64,000 bases of DNA from JALHVH01 sp964585685 (GTDB lineage Bacteria > Acidobacteriota > Aminicenantia > Aminicenantales > Saccharicenantaceae), in the NCBI GenBank assembly GCA_964585685.1, contig CAZPEP010000042.1, positions 113,776-177,775 on the forward strand. The letters run 5' to 3'. Positions 8,802-18,409 of the stretch are shown here, one piece after another. The notes below the pieces were generated by a model. The model worked only from the letters and a program-made list of their open reading frames with translations, made no database searches and was not told the DNA's origin. Each line of letters starts with the position of its first letter. Within the stretch, counting starts at the first letter, position 1. The translations under genes were made by a program, and so were the position numbers.

Positions 8802-9887
8802 CTATAAAAGTTCTTTTAGGGCTTTAAGCCATTCAGATGCCACATCCAGGGGTTCAAATTTCTTGCTTAGCCCCAGATTCGCTATTCCCATGGTTTTTAT
8901 TAGCGCCCTGTTGTTTAATAAATCAGCTATCTTCTTTGCTAATATATCCGGGTTCCTTACAGGCACAAAAAGAGCGTTTTCCCCTTCTTCGAGCCAGTCA
9001 GCCGCTCCCCTAATCTGCGTCGTGATTATTGGCAAAGAATTAGCCATCGCTTCAAGTATGACGAGCGGAAATCCTTCATCGGAATATGTTGGCAAAACGA
9101 ATATGGAAGCAGCCTTATATGCTTTATGTAGACTTTCGCCATATAAGTATCCCGTTATTGTAACACTTTGTTCAATGCCGAGCTCGCGAATACGGAGTTT
9201 TAAAAAGGCAAGTTCGGGCCCGTCTCCGACTATCAGCAATCGACACTTTATGCTTTTTAAAACAGAGCAGACCGCCTCAACAAGATCATATATTCCTTTT
9301 TGCTTTATGAGTCGTCCGACAAAAAGAACGATGGGAACTGAACCGCTAGGTCTTAAGACAATCCTTTCAATGGAGCTCTTAGCAGCCAATTCGACTTGGG
9401 GTATCCGAACAACAAAGAACGGTTTTCCTGGGCATATTAGGTTCCAGTATGTTAGCTCTTGTTTAGAAAGAAGAAACAACGCTGTGCTTAGCCCGACAAG
9501 AGCTCTCGTTAGCTGTAAAAATAATAGATTCCCTTCGTTTACCCCCTTATTCGCTTGACTTCCATGGAAAACAATCACCACCCTTTTATGCCCAACAAGT
9601 CGGGCTAATAAAAGGAGAGGAATATCTCTTGATAGCGTTCGCCAGTCATGAGCAGTATTGACTATTAAGATGTCGTAATGTTTACGCCATAGAGCTCTGA
9701 TAATTCTCGATAGATCGTATAATCCCCTCAATAATTTTATAGCTATTTGTTCCCGATGGCTTCTTTGGCCCCAGGGCATATCATCTATTTCGCAACCCAA
9801 TCCGCGTAACGAGTTCGCTATTACAGGAAGTATTTTTGGGAAAGGACCTCGTATATCCGGGTGGGTACCTAGAAATAAGATATTCAT
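8802..9887 (-). CDS. GT4-family glycosyltransferase
   Basis: About 361 residues from ATG at 9887, which overlaps the TAA of the upstream gene (TAATG) and gives translational coupling; longer in-frame starts would run deep into that gene. The protein begins MNILFLGTHPDIRGPFPK. It carries the GT4 donor domain: VPIVLFVGRLIKQKGIYDLV, LLIVGDGPELAFLK, and SDEGFPLVILEAMANSLPII with the EX7E motif. It is 30-35 percent GC by eye, well below the backbone, matching the neighbouring gene upstream. Role: one sugar transfer to the lipid-linked repeat unit. Confidence 0.88.
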   Translation of the reverse strand: MNILFLGTHPDIRGPFPKILPVIANSLRGLGCEIDDMPWGQRSHREQIAIKLLRGLYDLSRIIRALWRKHYDILIVNTAHDWRTLSRDIPLLLLARLVGHKRVVIVFHGSQANKGVNEGNLLFLQLTRALVGLSTALFLLSKQELTYWNLICPGKPFFVVRIPQVELAAKSSIERIVLRPSGSVPIVLFVGRLIKQKGIYDLVEAVCSVLKSIKCRLLIVGDGPELAFLKLRIRELGIEQSVTITGYLYGESLHKAYKAASIFVLPTYSDEGFPLVILEAMANSLPIITTQIRGAADWLEEGENALFVPVRNPDILAKKIADLLNNRALIKTMGIANLGLSKKFEPLDVASEWLKALKELL

Positions 9888-11029
9888 TAGATCGAAAGAG
9901 CTTTCTCTAGAGCCAATGCGAATTTTTCTGAAGATTTCTCCCAAGTCCACTCGACAGATGCCTTATAAGCTTCTCGTCCCATAGAACACAGTTCTGCCTT
10001 TTTTGTCCAAGCTTCCTTAATAGCATTTGAAAGGGCGGATAGGCTCTCATTTGCCGCCCAAAAAACGAAATCATTATTAAGCACATCTGTATGAGCATCA
10101 ATACGAGTAGCAAGAATGGGTAAACCAGCAGCCATGTATTCGAACATTTTTATGGGGCTTGAGACGCGAAAGCATTCTTTATTTGGAAACGGCAATATGC
10201 CGATGTGCCCTCGGGCTAATAAACGAGGAACCTCCTCCGGCGCAACAGCATCAATAATTTCTAAACAGTTGTTATATTCGTCCCTTTTTGAAAGAGTTTT
10301 AAGCTCTTGCAGTTGGGCACCTTTTCCAGCGATAATTAATTTCACATCCCGACCACTATTTCGTTCATCCTTTATTCCTTGGCAAAAAGTCAATAGGTTA
10401 CGTTCTTTTAGCATCACCCCGATATAAATAAATATCAAGGGGCCACTTATAGAAGGCCACTTTCGAATATTATAGATATTATTGTAAGCATCTCGGTCTA
10501 CGCCTGAAGGCCAGACGCCCAGAAGCTTACTCCCAGGGATCCGCACAGCTCGGGCCATTTTGTTGGTAATAGCTGTTTGTCCATCGACCGCTTTATTGGC
10601 GATCCACTGGGCGATGTTAAAAAGCATGATCCATAATATCCCCCTAATATCTGAACCTTCATGCATCACCATTGTTCGAACATCCATTATTAAACGAGGC
10701 CTTTTAATTCTGGCGATCTTCTTGGCTATAAAAATTGGCAACAAAGGCAGCATCGATAATTGATCAAACAGAATGATATCATAATGAAGGTATTGAGTAT
10801 GAAGGCGAATAAGTAATCGAATATTAAAATAAAGATATCCAATTCCAAATATTGTAGGGCGACTAATAAGCATTTGCCTTATACGGCCATCCGCATCATT
10901 TGGCATATCTGACGCGGCAATTGTTACTTCCCAACCGTGGTTTATTAGATAATAAGAGCTTTTTAGCACAGAAGCCTTGTCCAATGCGTGCTTTAAAGAA
11001 CCGCTATAAATCCAAAGAATCTTTTTCAT
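9887..11029 (-). CDS. GT4-family glycosyltransferase
   Basis: A 380-residue GT-B enzyme starting MKKILWIYSGSLKHALDK. The donor domain has GPLIFIYIGVMLKERNLL, KLIIAGKGAQLQEL and SSPIKMFEYMAAGLPILATR with the EX7E signature region. The N-terminal half carries RLIMDVRTMVMHEGSD. The ATG (1029 bases into the tenth kilobase, at 11029) overlaps the end of the membrane protein gene upstream by four bases (ATGA), and its stop overlaps the next gene, so the three are one transcription unit. AT-rich like its downstream partner; the pair probably came in together. Sugar specificity unknown. Confidence 0.87.
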   Translation of the reverse strand: MKKILWIYSGSLKHALDKASVLKSSYYLINHGWEVTIAASDMPNDADGRIRQMLISRPTIFGIGYLYFNIRLLIRLHTQYLHYDIILFDQLSMLPLLPIFIAKKIARIKRPRLIMDVRTMVMHEGSDIRGILWIMLFNIAQWIANKAVDGQTAITNKMARAVRIPGSKLLGVWPSGVDRDAYNNIYNIRKWPSISGPLIFIYIGVMLKERNLLTFCQGIKDERNSGRDVKLIIAGKGAQLQELKTLSKRDEYNNCLEIIDAVAPEEVPRLLARGHIGILPFPNKECFRVSSPIKMFEYMAAGLPILATRIDAHTDVLNNDFVFWAANESLSALSNAIKEAWTKKAELCSMGREAYKASVEWTWEKSSEKFALALEKALSI

Positions 11030-12384
11030 GATACCGATATATCTAGCAACCGTTGCTTACATAATGTTCCGGGCCTTTCGATAAAATGAGGCCGAGCTAT
11101 TTCCGATGCTTCTCTGTTCGAATATTCCGCTTTCAGAAGTTTGCTTTGAGGACGAAAAAGAAATCCAATAATCATCCAATACAGGGTTGTCACGGCGGGA
11201 AAAATCCATGCCGATGTGTACCATAACCATAAGGGCCAGAACAATGTATAAAGGTAGATGCCCACGGCCATCGCCGTATTCTCCGAACGCCCGTTCTTTG
11301 ATATGATGCGCCAAATCTTGTGCAAAGCGCCGATCCACAAACCGATTCCCACAAGAAGGCCAACGACCCCCATTTCGCCGAGGATAACGGTCAGGCTTGA
11401 TCCGGAAAACAAGCCCAGTGAATCAGCGGAGATGGCGCGTCCCACCGTGCCCAGCGCTTTGCTTTCTCCTCTGGCGCCTAATCCCTCTCCAAAGAAAAGC
11501 AGGAGCGGGCTTTTGTTAATCCGCGACCAGGCATAAACAAGCGCCAAATTTCGGCCGATATCGTCTCTCTCGTTGCCGGGGATGTTCAGGTTCAAATACT
11601 CCAGGAGCTTATCCTTATTCAGGATGTACCGGTATTCCTCTTTTTGTTTCATGGGAGCGACTGCGAAAAATATGGCGAAAAAAAGCCCGGCGACGATTGT
11701 CGTATTCGCGATGAGACGGACCGCTCTTTTTATGTTCATTTTCCGTCTGATCTGCAGGACAAGGGCCGAGAGAAGAATCCCGATAAATGCAAAGGGCACG
11801 ATTTTCATTTGTCCCAAAATGCTCGAAAACACAATGGATCCAGAGATTATCAGCAAGGCCCACATTTCGTGGTTGATCAGCCATCCGCCTACAAACAGGG
11901 AAAAGATCAGTATTTCCAATAAGGCGAGGTGGCCGGTCCCCAACCCGCCAAGTGTCCCTCCCAGTTGATCTCCGATGGGGAAGCCCATCCGATAGAGGTA
12001 GATCTGCGCGACCACCTGCACCAGCAGGATGGCAAAGCACGCGGCCTTGATTCTTTTACCGAATCGAGAATCCCATTTGTAATAATAGGCATATAGCCCA
12101 ACGATCGGCCCCTTGAACACCAGCCACCACCCCCAGAGCGTGGGAAGGATTCCCTGACCGTTCGCCAATCCCATGGTAATCCCAATCAAAGAAAGAAAAA
12201 CAGTTGCCCCGACTGGCCAGGGGAGGCGCCGCCCTGATTTTGCTATTCGCAATAAGAGGGCCATCGCCACAATGCCAAATATCCCATGAGAAAACCATCT
12301 GATAAATGCTGGGAACCTAAAGGTCCAGATTAGAATGGGCGTTGTCAAATCCCATACTAGGCTGAGGACTAAAAGCCCGCTCAT
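11026..12384 (-). CDS. O-antigen polymerase/ligase-like membrane protein (Wzy/WaaL type)
   Basis: A 452-residue protein with about ten hydrophobic segments. Examples are WPVGATVFLSLIGITMG, LLVQVVAQIYLYRMGFPI and TVILGEMGVVGLLVGIGLW. A large periplasmic-type loop before the last segments contains RNLALVYAWSRINKSPLLLF followed by GEGLGARGES. That layout, with the GxGxG-like loop and the following EMGxxG helix, is typical of Wzy polymerases and O-antigen ligases (PF04932 type). It would polymerise flipped repeat units on the periplasmic side. The stop overlaps the next GT4 gene. GC content is backbone-like, unlike that gene. Confidence 0.85.
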   Translation of the reverse strand: MSGLLVLSLVWDLTTPILIWTFRFPAFIRWFSHGIFGIVAMALLLRIAKSGRRLPWPVGATVFLSLIGITMGLANGQGILPTLWGWWLVFKGPIVGLYAYYYKWDSRFGKRIKAACFAILLVQVVAQIYLYRMGFPIGDQLGGTLGGLGTGHLALLEILIFSLFVGGWLINHEMWALLIISGSIVFSSILGQMKIVPFAFIGILLSALVLQIRRKMNIKRAVRLIANTTIVAGLFFAIFFAVAPMKQKEEYRYILNKDKLLEYLNLNIPGNERDDIGRNLALVYAWSRINKSPLLLFFGEGLGARGESKALGTVGRAISADSLGLFSGSSLTVILGEMGVVGLLVGIGLWIGALHKIWRIISKNGRSENTAMAVGIYLYTLFWPLWLWYTSAWIFPAVTTLYWMIIGFLFRPQSKLLKAEYSNREASEIARPHFIERPGTLCKQRLLDISVS

Positions 12385-12451
12385 TGATTAAAAGCTGAGA
12401 ATTCTAACACGCCAGACTCTACCCTACACTAGCCCTGGGTCACGGTGCTCT

Positions 12452-13579
12452 TCATGTCGTCCCATCTTTAAGGGGTTTCGTTCTCTTAATATTGGCCAAG
12501 CGATCCAAAAGCGCCAGGAATATCGGTGAATTGTGTTCTATGGAATAGGCTTGTTCAATCGTGACCCGTGCTTTTGCCCCCATCTTAACCCGCAAATCCT
12601 GGCTCCTTATTAACGCGGCAAGAGCGCTGAACCAGTCTTCGTCGCTTTCTGCTAAAAAGCCGTTTTCGCCGCTCTTAACGATATCGACATTGGCACTGAC
12701 CCGGGAAGCGACGACGGGCTTACCCAGAGCCATATATTGGATCAATTTGAAGCCGCATTTGCCATCGGCCCATGCTTTTCGATCCAAATACATTACGCCG
12801 ATATCAATTTCGGCGAGCTGTTCGACTTCATGCTCCTGGTTCCAGGACACATATTGAAAAGTCGCGCCGCTGAGCTTGCTTCGATCCGGCTCTTTCTCGC
12901 TGATGATTTTAATGATCAGCCGTGGATATTCTAAGGCGAGTTTCTTGAACACTTCATTGAGGGGGTATAAATATGAATAGTTGCCTGATGTCCCTGTCCA
13001 TCCAATGATTAGAGCGCTTTCCTTCTTGCTTGATCCGCCCCGAAGGCAAAACTTGTTTGTATCGATACTTGTAGGTAGATATGTCGTTTTATTTGGAAAA
13101 CCCGTATAGTCCGCCAGATGTCTATTGCCGGCGATGATATGATCGCTCATCTTAAATATCGTCCGAAGGCTCTTTTCCTGCGCCTTGCTCGTCACCGCTC
13201 CTTTTCCTCGTCTCCACTTTAAATAGAGGGCATCATCATAATCATATATCAACCGTTTTGAATATTTCCTGAGCAGGATCTCGAGCCAGGGAAAGCTCGT
13301 CATACTCGGGAGTCCCCTCTGTAAAAATACAATATCGTACCGGGCCGCTGAACGGATTCGCAGTAAGGTGCCCAGCAAAGCGGTAAAATCGATTAACCGG
13401 GCGTTAATGTAGCGGCCGCCGCAGAACCTCATAAAATAGTACCGGCTCCCGAAGGAAGGAGTTCTATGCCAGACTTTGCACTTCCATCCGGCCTTTTCGA
13501 GATGGGGTATATATTGGAGGATCCGAAAGCGCGTCGATGGCGCTTGTTTACCAATCGAAAAGAACAAGATATTCTTCAT
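12452..13579 (-). CDS. GT4-family glycosyltransferase
   Basis: About 375 residues. ATG at 13579 is preferred over an in-frame TTG at 13588. The N-terminus MKNILFFSIGKQAPSTRFRI is typical of capsule GT4 enzymes that begin with an APSTRFR motif. The donor domain has SALIIGWTGTSGNYSYLYPL, GVMYLDRKAWADGKCGFKLI and QYMALGKPVVASR. Probably adds a sugar to the growing repeat unit. It lies alone between a 67-base gap downstream and an 81-base gap upstream, so it may have its own promoter. Confidence 0.87.
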   Translation of the reverse strand: MKNILFFSIGKQAPSTRFRILQYIPHLEKAGWKCKVWHRTPSFGSRYYFMRFCGGRYINARLIDFTALLGTLLRIRSAARYDIVFLQRGLPSMTSFPWLEILLRKYSKRLIYDYDDALYLKWRRGKGAVTSKAQEKSLRTIFKMSDHIIAGNRHLADYTGFPNKTTYLPTSIDTNKFCLRGGSSKKESALIIGWTGTSGNYSYLYPLNEVFKKLALEYPRLIIKIISEKEPDRSKLSGATFQYVSWNQEHEVEQLAEIDIGVMYLDRKAWADGKCGFKLIQYMALGKPVVASRVSANVDIVKSGENGFLAESDEDWFSALAALIRSQDLRVKMGAKARVTIEQAYSIEHNSPIFLALLDRLANIKRTKPLKDGTT

Positions 13580-13660
13580 TATGATCAAATCTCTGAATCG
13601 GAATCTTCTTGGACTTCCAATGGACGCGTCATCCGCCGCTCGCGATTTCCAGGCCGCTTT

Positions 13661-14338
13661 TCAAAGCTGCTTATAGCCTTCCATGAGCACGTCCTGGACT
13701 ATAATGCCATGAAATTCGTGAAATTGGCCATCATAGATCCAATAGTCTAGGCCGAGGATTTCGGGATTGTTATGAATCCGCCGGATCTGTGTAAATCCAG
13801 CATTTTTCATTTCATGCCTCAATTTGCTTTCCCAATACACATTCCTATGGGCCTGATATTTCCCCTTGCTAATCCCCAGAACTATTTCCGGCAGGATCTC
13901 CTCTGGAAGGCGTCCGGCGGTGCATTCTTGCCAGGCCCAGGCTATATCGGGGCAGCGGATTTCAGCCCGCCCCCCGGGTTTGAGCACACGGTGCCAATTA
14001 TGAAACATGGAATCGCTTTCTTTAGGTGTTATATGTTCGATCATATGCGAGCTAAATACGCCATCGGCGGCACAATTGGGGACATGCCTCAGCGAAACCG
14101 CATCATCGATGATCACCGGACAGACGCGGAAATCGATATTGACAGACAAAAAAACAGCCTCGCCCCAGACCGGATGGGGCGAACCGTCCAAAAGGATGCT
14201 TTGCTTCGGCAGGGAGTATACCCCACCGATATCCAGGACAATTATTTCTCCTCTATCCCGGAAGATCTTTAGAGCACGGCGCCACCCTAATGCTTTCTTC
14301 AATAAGCCTGCTAAGACCTTGTATATCTTATTGGCCAT
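13661..14338 (-). CDS. Class I SAM methyltransferase (Methyltransf_11 type)
   Basis: A 225-residue protein with a reduced SAM motif I (IIVLDIGGVYSLPKQSILLD). It also has VFSSHMIEHITPKESDSMFH and RVLKPGGRAEIRCPDIAWAW, the motif pattern of small polysaccharide-locus methyltransferases. The C-terminal HEFHGIIVQDVLMEGYK is an alternative contact region. It follows the GT2 gene by 18 bases and probably acts on a product of the same pathway. A predicted SAM-type fold in a glycan locus is all the sequence supports; whether it targets sugar or lipid is open. Confidence 0.8.
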   Translation of the reverse strand: MANKIYKVLAGLLKKALGWRRALKIFRDRGEIIVLDIGGVYSLPKQSILLDGSPHPVWGEAVFLSVNIDFRVCPVIIDDAVSLRHVPNCAADGVFSSHMIEHITPKESDSMFHNWHRVLKPGGRAEIRCPDIAWAWQECTAGRLPEEILPEIVLGISKGKYQAHRNVYWESKLRHEMKNAGFTQIRRIHNNPEILGLDYWIYDGQFHEFHGIIVQDVLMEGYKQL

Positions 14339-14356
14339 TCGATATAAACTGAGGGG

Positions 14357-15277
14357 CTATATTTGCCGCTTTTTCGCTGTTCGGCAGTTCAAATAACGGC
14401 GAAAAGACTCGACCGGAAACATAAGTGCGACGAGGGCTGACCGTATCCCTGTATGGTGTTTTCGAAAATAGTAGAATAATCCTTGAAGGAATTCATCCTT
14501 GTCAACTTGGCGCTCCAGCAAGGAAGTGCTTCGGGATCCATAATGTATAATCATGGCGGACGGGACGACCCAAGTCTCCCATCCGCTTTGCTTTAGTCGC
14601 CGGCACAAATCGACGTCATTGAAATATAACCGAAAGCGATCATCAAAAGGGCCGATTTCTTCGAGGACCCGACGCGGCAGAACCGCGCAGGCCGTTCCGA
14701 CCTGATCGACCTGGGTGGGCCGATTGAAGAGCTTGTCCCCGTAAAGATAATTTCTTTGGAAGGAGTGGCTTAAGAACCAGTGATCTGCGAGTTTCCCGAT
14801 ATGCGTATAGTTGAAAAAGATCGTGCCGAGATTCGGAAAGCGGCGGTACAACCTTTGCAGCGAGCCATCGCTGTTCATGAATCTTCCCGCCGCCATGCCG
14901 GCGCGTGGATGGCTTCGCAGGAATTCAAGGAGGGGTTCCATAGTATTTCTCAAGACTTCCGTATCTGTGTTAAGAAAGCAGATATGACGTCCTCGTGAAT
15001 TCTCGTATCCAATATTATTCGCCGCGGCATACATTCTGTTCTGAGAATTTCTAATAAAATGCAGTTCCCGGTGGGCTGCGAATTCAGAGCGGATCACTTC
15101 AGCAGTGCCGTCCGTCGAAGCATTGTCCACCACGATAATTTCATAATCCATGTTGCTGACATTTTCCATTATGGAAAGGAGGCATTGGCGCAATAGATTC
15201 TTAGTGTTCCATGTGACGATCACGATGGATAATTCACATGGCCGACGGAGACTATACTGAGGCTGGCTTTGTATCAC
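14357..15277 (-). CDS. GT2-family glycosyltransferase (rhamnosyltransferase-like)
   Basis: A 306-residue GT-A enzyme. It reads LSIVIVTWNTKNLLRQCLLS, IIVVDNASTDGTAEVI and CFLNTDTEVL (the metal-binding DxD-like NTD). GTACAVLPRRVLEEIGPFDD and YFNDVDLCRRL follow, the classic order of the WcaA/RfbF-like GT2 family used for rhamnose and similar sugars. The start is GTG at 15277, 13 bases after the flippase stop. It probably acts at the cytoplasmic face on the lipid-linked oligosaccharide. Confidence 0.9.
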   Translation of the reverse strand: MIQSQPQYSLRRPCELSIVIVTWNTKNLLRQCLLSIMENVSNMDYEIIVVDNASTDGTAEVIRSEFAAHRELHFIRNSQNRMYAAANNIGYENSRGRHICFLNTDTEVLRNTMEPLLEFLRSHPRAGMAAGRFMNSDGSLQRLYRRFPNLGTIFFNYTHIGKLADHWFLSHSFQRNYLYGDKLFNRPTQVDQVGTACAVLPRRVLEEIGPFDDRFRLYFNDVDLCRRLKQSGWETWVVPSAMIIHYGSRSTSLLERQVDKDEFLQGLFYYFRKHHTGIRSALVALMFPVESFRRYLNCRTAKKRQI

Positions 15278-15290
15278 GTTGTTCTTCCAT

Positions 15291-16862
15291 CTACGGCCTA
15301 TCGTCTCTGAAACCGCACACGTTTCTCCCCGGCAATACGGCCCTTACTAGTCTCCTCACTTCGATAATCGTCAACGCTTTGGACAACCAAAGGAACCCTA
15401 GGTAAAGAGAAAAGTATCCCGATCCGAGGGCGATCATCTTTACAAGTCCCATGTGTCCCCATGCGGTTATGAGAAAGGCCATGCCCAGGGTTAAAAGTGC
15501 GATAAAGAGGACCGATGTCGTGGGGACGGTGCCGATGAGGTCCCTCGCCGGGATACGGAAAACCTTACCCAGCAACCGTATGCCGTACAAAGAAAGTATG
15601 AGCATTACGATAGTGAATCCCGTCAAGATTCCCTTGTAGCCAAATAAGGTGCCCAGGACGGCAAACATGACAACATTCAAAAGGCCGTTAACCACCGCCA
15701 TATAGGTGGTGTATCTGATATGCGTGCTCAAGAAAATGTAATAGCTCGGAAAAGACACGATACTGGCGAACTGGCCGACCATGAGGATTCTGAATGTCAG
15801 GGCCGAGAGTTCATAGCCATCGCCTAGCCACAAAACGATGAAGGCCGGGCCCATAACGAAAGCAAAAGACATGATGGGAAGTGCGAAGAGGATCAAATAA
15901 CGAAGACTCTTCTTATAAACTCTTGCGATCGCGTCGGAACCGTCAAGAAGATATCTTTCTGCTGAAAAGGGCATTATGGGAGCCACCGCTTGGCCGAATA
16001 GCCCCCGGATGGGATTCACCAGCTTCACGGCGATATCGTAATAAGAAACGGCTGATACGCCGCTTAGGTAGCTGAACGCGAATCTGATCAGGGGATCTCC
16101 CGCGATCCCCGCGATATTCGTGATTTGGATATTGGCGCCATATGTCAGGATCTTCTTGGCTTCCGTCTTATCAAACTCGCCTTTGAGGATGCGGACCTGA
16201 GGGGCATATTTTTTGACGACCCACCCATTCGCCAGTCCTACGAACATCAGGGTGACGGCGTTGTTTATCAGCAAGCCTGTCAGCCCCGCCCCGGAATAAA
16301 GGACGATCAGGACTCCGGCCGCATTGACAAGTCCGGAGAAAAACAAAATGGCGTTGGTTAAATCAATTCTTTGGATCCCATTCACAATGGAAGAAAATAT
16401 CCCGATGAGGATGTTGACGCAGAATAATAATATGCTTCCCCGAAAAACGACGCGCGCCTCCCTGATAAGCGGGTCAGGGATATGGAGCGCGCTTATCGCG
16501 GTCCCGCTTGCTAGAATGAGGACAAGACCGACGACAAGGGAGATGACGCCGTAGAGGATCAAAGCCGTTTTCAGGACCGTGTTCAAGCGTTTATAGTCGT
16601 TCTGCGCTTTCAACTCCGCCACGAACTTCACCAGCGCATAACCGATTCCGAAGTCACTAAGCTGAACGAACGCTGAAAAAAGGGCGACCAGTGCCCAAAC
16701 GCCGTATCGTTCCATCCCCAGCTTTTTGAGCATGATCGGAACAATGAGGAGTGGGATAGGGATAAGCAGAACATATCTGATGATACTTGTTGCGGAGTTC
16801 TTGATCACTCTTGAAGTCGCCGGGGCTTCGGCTCTTCCTGCTTCAAGAATTATTTTAGACAT
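15291..16862 (-). CDS. Wzx-type oligosaccharide flippase
   Basis: A 523-residue protein with 12-14 predicted membrane segments. It opens with NSATSIIRYVLLIPIPLLIV and PIMLKKLGMERYGVWALVAL, characteristic of the polysaccharide transporter (MATE-like/MurJ-like) superfamily. Further segments such as SLVVGLVLILASGTAI and IMSFAFVMGPAFIVLWLG support it. It would move the finished lipid-linked repeat unit across the inner membrane, before the Wzy-like protein at 11.0-12.4 kb. It is the first gene of the minus-strand glycan locus after the RAYT gene, so the operon promoter is probably just upstream of 16862. Confidence 0.9.
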   Translation of the reverse strand: MSKIILEAGRAEAPATSRVIKNSATSIIRYVLLIPIPLLIVPIMLKKLGMERYGVWALVALFSAFVQLSDFGIGYALVKFVAELKAQNDYKRLNTVLKTALILYGVISLVVGLVLILASGTAISALHIPDPLIREARVVFRGSILLFCVNILIGIFSSIVNGIQRIDLTNAILFFSGLVNAAGVLIVLYSGAGLTGLLINNAVTLMFVGLANGWVVKKYAPQVRILKGEFDKTEAKKILTYGANIQITNIAGIAGDPLIRFAFSYLSGVSAVSYYDIAVKLVNPIRGLFGQAVAPIMPFSAERYLLDGSDAIARVYKKSLRYLILFALPIMSFAFVMGPAFIVLWLGDGYELSALTFRILMVGQFASIVSFPSYYIFLSTHIRYTTYMAVVNGLLNVVMFAVLGTLFGYKGILTGFTIVMLILSLYGIRLLGKVFRIPARDLIGTVPTTSVLFIALLTLGMAFLITAWGHMGLVKMIALGSGYFSLYLGFLWLSKALTIIEVRRLVRAVLPGRNVCGFRDDRP

Positions 16863-16926
16863 CGCGCCATTCTGAGAAAATCAAGATCCTTTTAGAGTGA
16901 GGGGATTCCCGATGCATGAGCGAGCC

Positions 16927-17595
16927 TCAGGAGACGAAGGATTTCCGCGGCCGTCCCCTTGGCCTTCGCTCCAACTTCTTCCCCAACAACGCTTCAAGCT
17001 GTCTCACAAACTCCAGCGGCCCGCACGGCTTGCCTGTCTTCATGTTCTTTCGAAGAGCTTCGACCGCGGCCGTATTGAATGCGCCCTTTAAGTAGGCGGC
17101 CCAATCGCCGACCTGCGCCTTTATTGGACAAGGGTCCAGCAACGCGGGATCTGCCACGCCTGTTGCATGGCTCCGGGCGCTCGACCAGGGGTAGGCCGGC
17201 GCATCGTCCACCAGCCGCCATCGTACCGGATTGTTTTCCACCAAGCGCATGGCCTCTAACGCGTGAGCGTCGTCAAGGATGGAGGAATAGAAGCGGCCAT
17301 GCCAAAGGTGGCCCTGGACGTGGCGCTGGGCGTTGAAATGCTGGGCGTAGCGCATGTGGAGCGTGTTGAAGGTCCGAGCCAGGCCGGTTTCCGTATGGGG
17401 GACGCAGACGTGGTGGACGTGGTTCGGCATCAGGCAATAGGCCCAGATATCGACGGAGAAGCGCTTGGAGTATTCTGCGAGCCAACCGAGGTAGATCTCG
17501 TAATCGCCGGCTTCTTCAAACACCGCGTGGCCATAGTTCCCATACTGGAGCACGTGGTGGGGGAAGCCCGGGGCGACGGCGCGTGCGGTTCTCAT
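16927..17595 (-). CDS. REP-associated tyrosine transposase (RAYT, Y1_Tnp family)
   Basis: A 222-residue single-strand transposase related to IS200/IS605 TnpA. The HUH motif is in YCLMPNHVHHVCVP (about residues 57-70). The family-typical lead GNYGHAVFEEAGDYEIYLGW is upstream, and RYAQHFNAQRHVQGHLWHGR holds the candidate catalytic Tyr and the FNxxxxxxGHLW pattern. RAYTs are usually single-copy housekeeping genes that maintain short palindromic repeats elsewhere in the genome rather than moving as an IS. Here it is followed upstream by repeat-rich non-coding DNA, and repeats are abundant across the window. No IS ends were found flanking the gene. Confidence 0.93.
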   Translation of the reverse strand: MRTARAVAPGFPHHVLQYGNYGHAVFEEAGDYEIYLGWLAEYSKRFSVDIWAYCLMPNHVHHVCVPHTETGLARTFNTLHMRYAQHFNAQRHVQGHLWHGRFYSSILDDAHALEAMRLVENNPVRWRLVDDAPAYPWSSARSHATGVADPALLDPCPIKAQVGDWAAYLKGAFNTAAVEALRKNMKTGKPCGPLEFVRQLEALLGKKLERRPRGRPRKSFVS

Positions 17596-18409
17596 TGTGA
17601 ATAATAGGGACGGCGGTTAGTTGTGCAGGCTACCGCCGATGGGAGAGGGTTACGAGCCGCGCATACCGGACTTCGGGATCAGTTCGGCGGCTCGTGAATC
17701 GAAGACGCATGAGAAGCATTAGGGAGCATTGGAGACGGGAATTGGAGCTCGAAGGAAGATTCGGAGACTCGTCCCATCTTCATATACTTCAAAAAATCCC
17801 CATCAACCGAGAATGGCCTATTTGTAAAATACGTAATGACGTTTGTCAAGCATTATTTAGGGACAGCAGGCTCCGGGCCGCCCGGCAGACCGCTTTGGAT
17901 CAGTGAAACTCAAGAAGGGGGACACGTACGAAGAGAAAGCGGGGAGAAAACGGGGACACGTTTAGAAAATGGCGAAAAAAAAGGGGACATGAACCGCTTC
18001 TCTCGAAACGGAACATGTCCCCTAACCCCCTAATGCACCCCCGACCCCCTTAAGCTTGACCTAGGTTCCGCGCAGGCTACCGCCGATAAGCGCCATGGGG
18101 GCGCCTGGCCGGCGCGGACACGTCTCATCATCTTCTGCCGCGAATTCTCATCCCGGGAGGCTAACTGCCTCCCGGACGCGTACCTTTTATAAGCAAACGA
18201 AGTGCCAATCCATGGACTCAATGCCGGAATTCCATAACATGCTGTTAATGAACATATTAAAAATGCCGATCGGCTGGGAATCCGAGAACTCTTCAGCGGG
18301 GTACGGTCAAAAAGGGACAGAAATGAGACAAATAAGGGGCAGAAATGGGAATGTCATGAGAAAAATCGGGGCCGATCTATGATCGCCAGGGCTGCTCCCA
18401 GGTTAGTAT
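17596..18409. other. Non-coding, repeat-bearing spacer (814 bp)
   Basis: No convincing gene. Several short pieces carry GGGGACA-type motifs: GGGGGACACG near 17918, CGGGGACACG near 17951, AAGGGGACATG at 17981-17991, and AAAAGGGACAG near 18308. An inverted repeat of ten bases (AGGGGACATG / CATGTCCCCT) sits at 17982-17991 and 18014-18023, with a 22-base loop. These resemble the short palindromes that travel with RAYT transposases. Open frames at about 17694-17906 and 18095-18382 have no recognisable protein pattern and low-complexity composition. Confidence 0.6.
17982..18023. repeat. REP-like inverted repeat
   Basis: Perfect ten-base arms AGGGGACATG and CATGTCCCCT flank a 22-base loop that itself contains short CCG/CGG complementarity. 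It lies about 390 bases upstream of the RAYT gene and shares the GGGGACA word with several nearby fragments. Could be a RAYT target or a remnant of one; no function as a terminator is obvious because no gene ends here. Confidence 0.55.

Noticed and set aside
17694..18382. Plus-strand frames in the spacer before the ABC exporter
   Set aside because: Composed largely of repeat words (KRGQ-like translations of GGGGACA); no recognisable protein.
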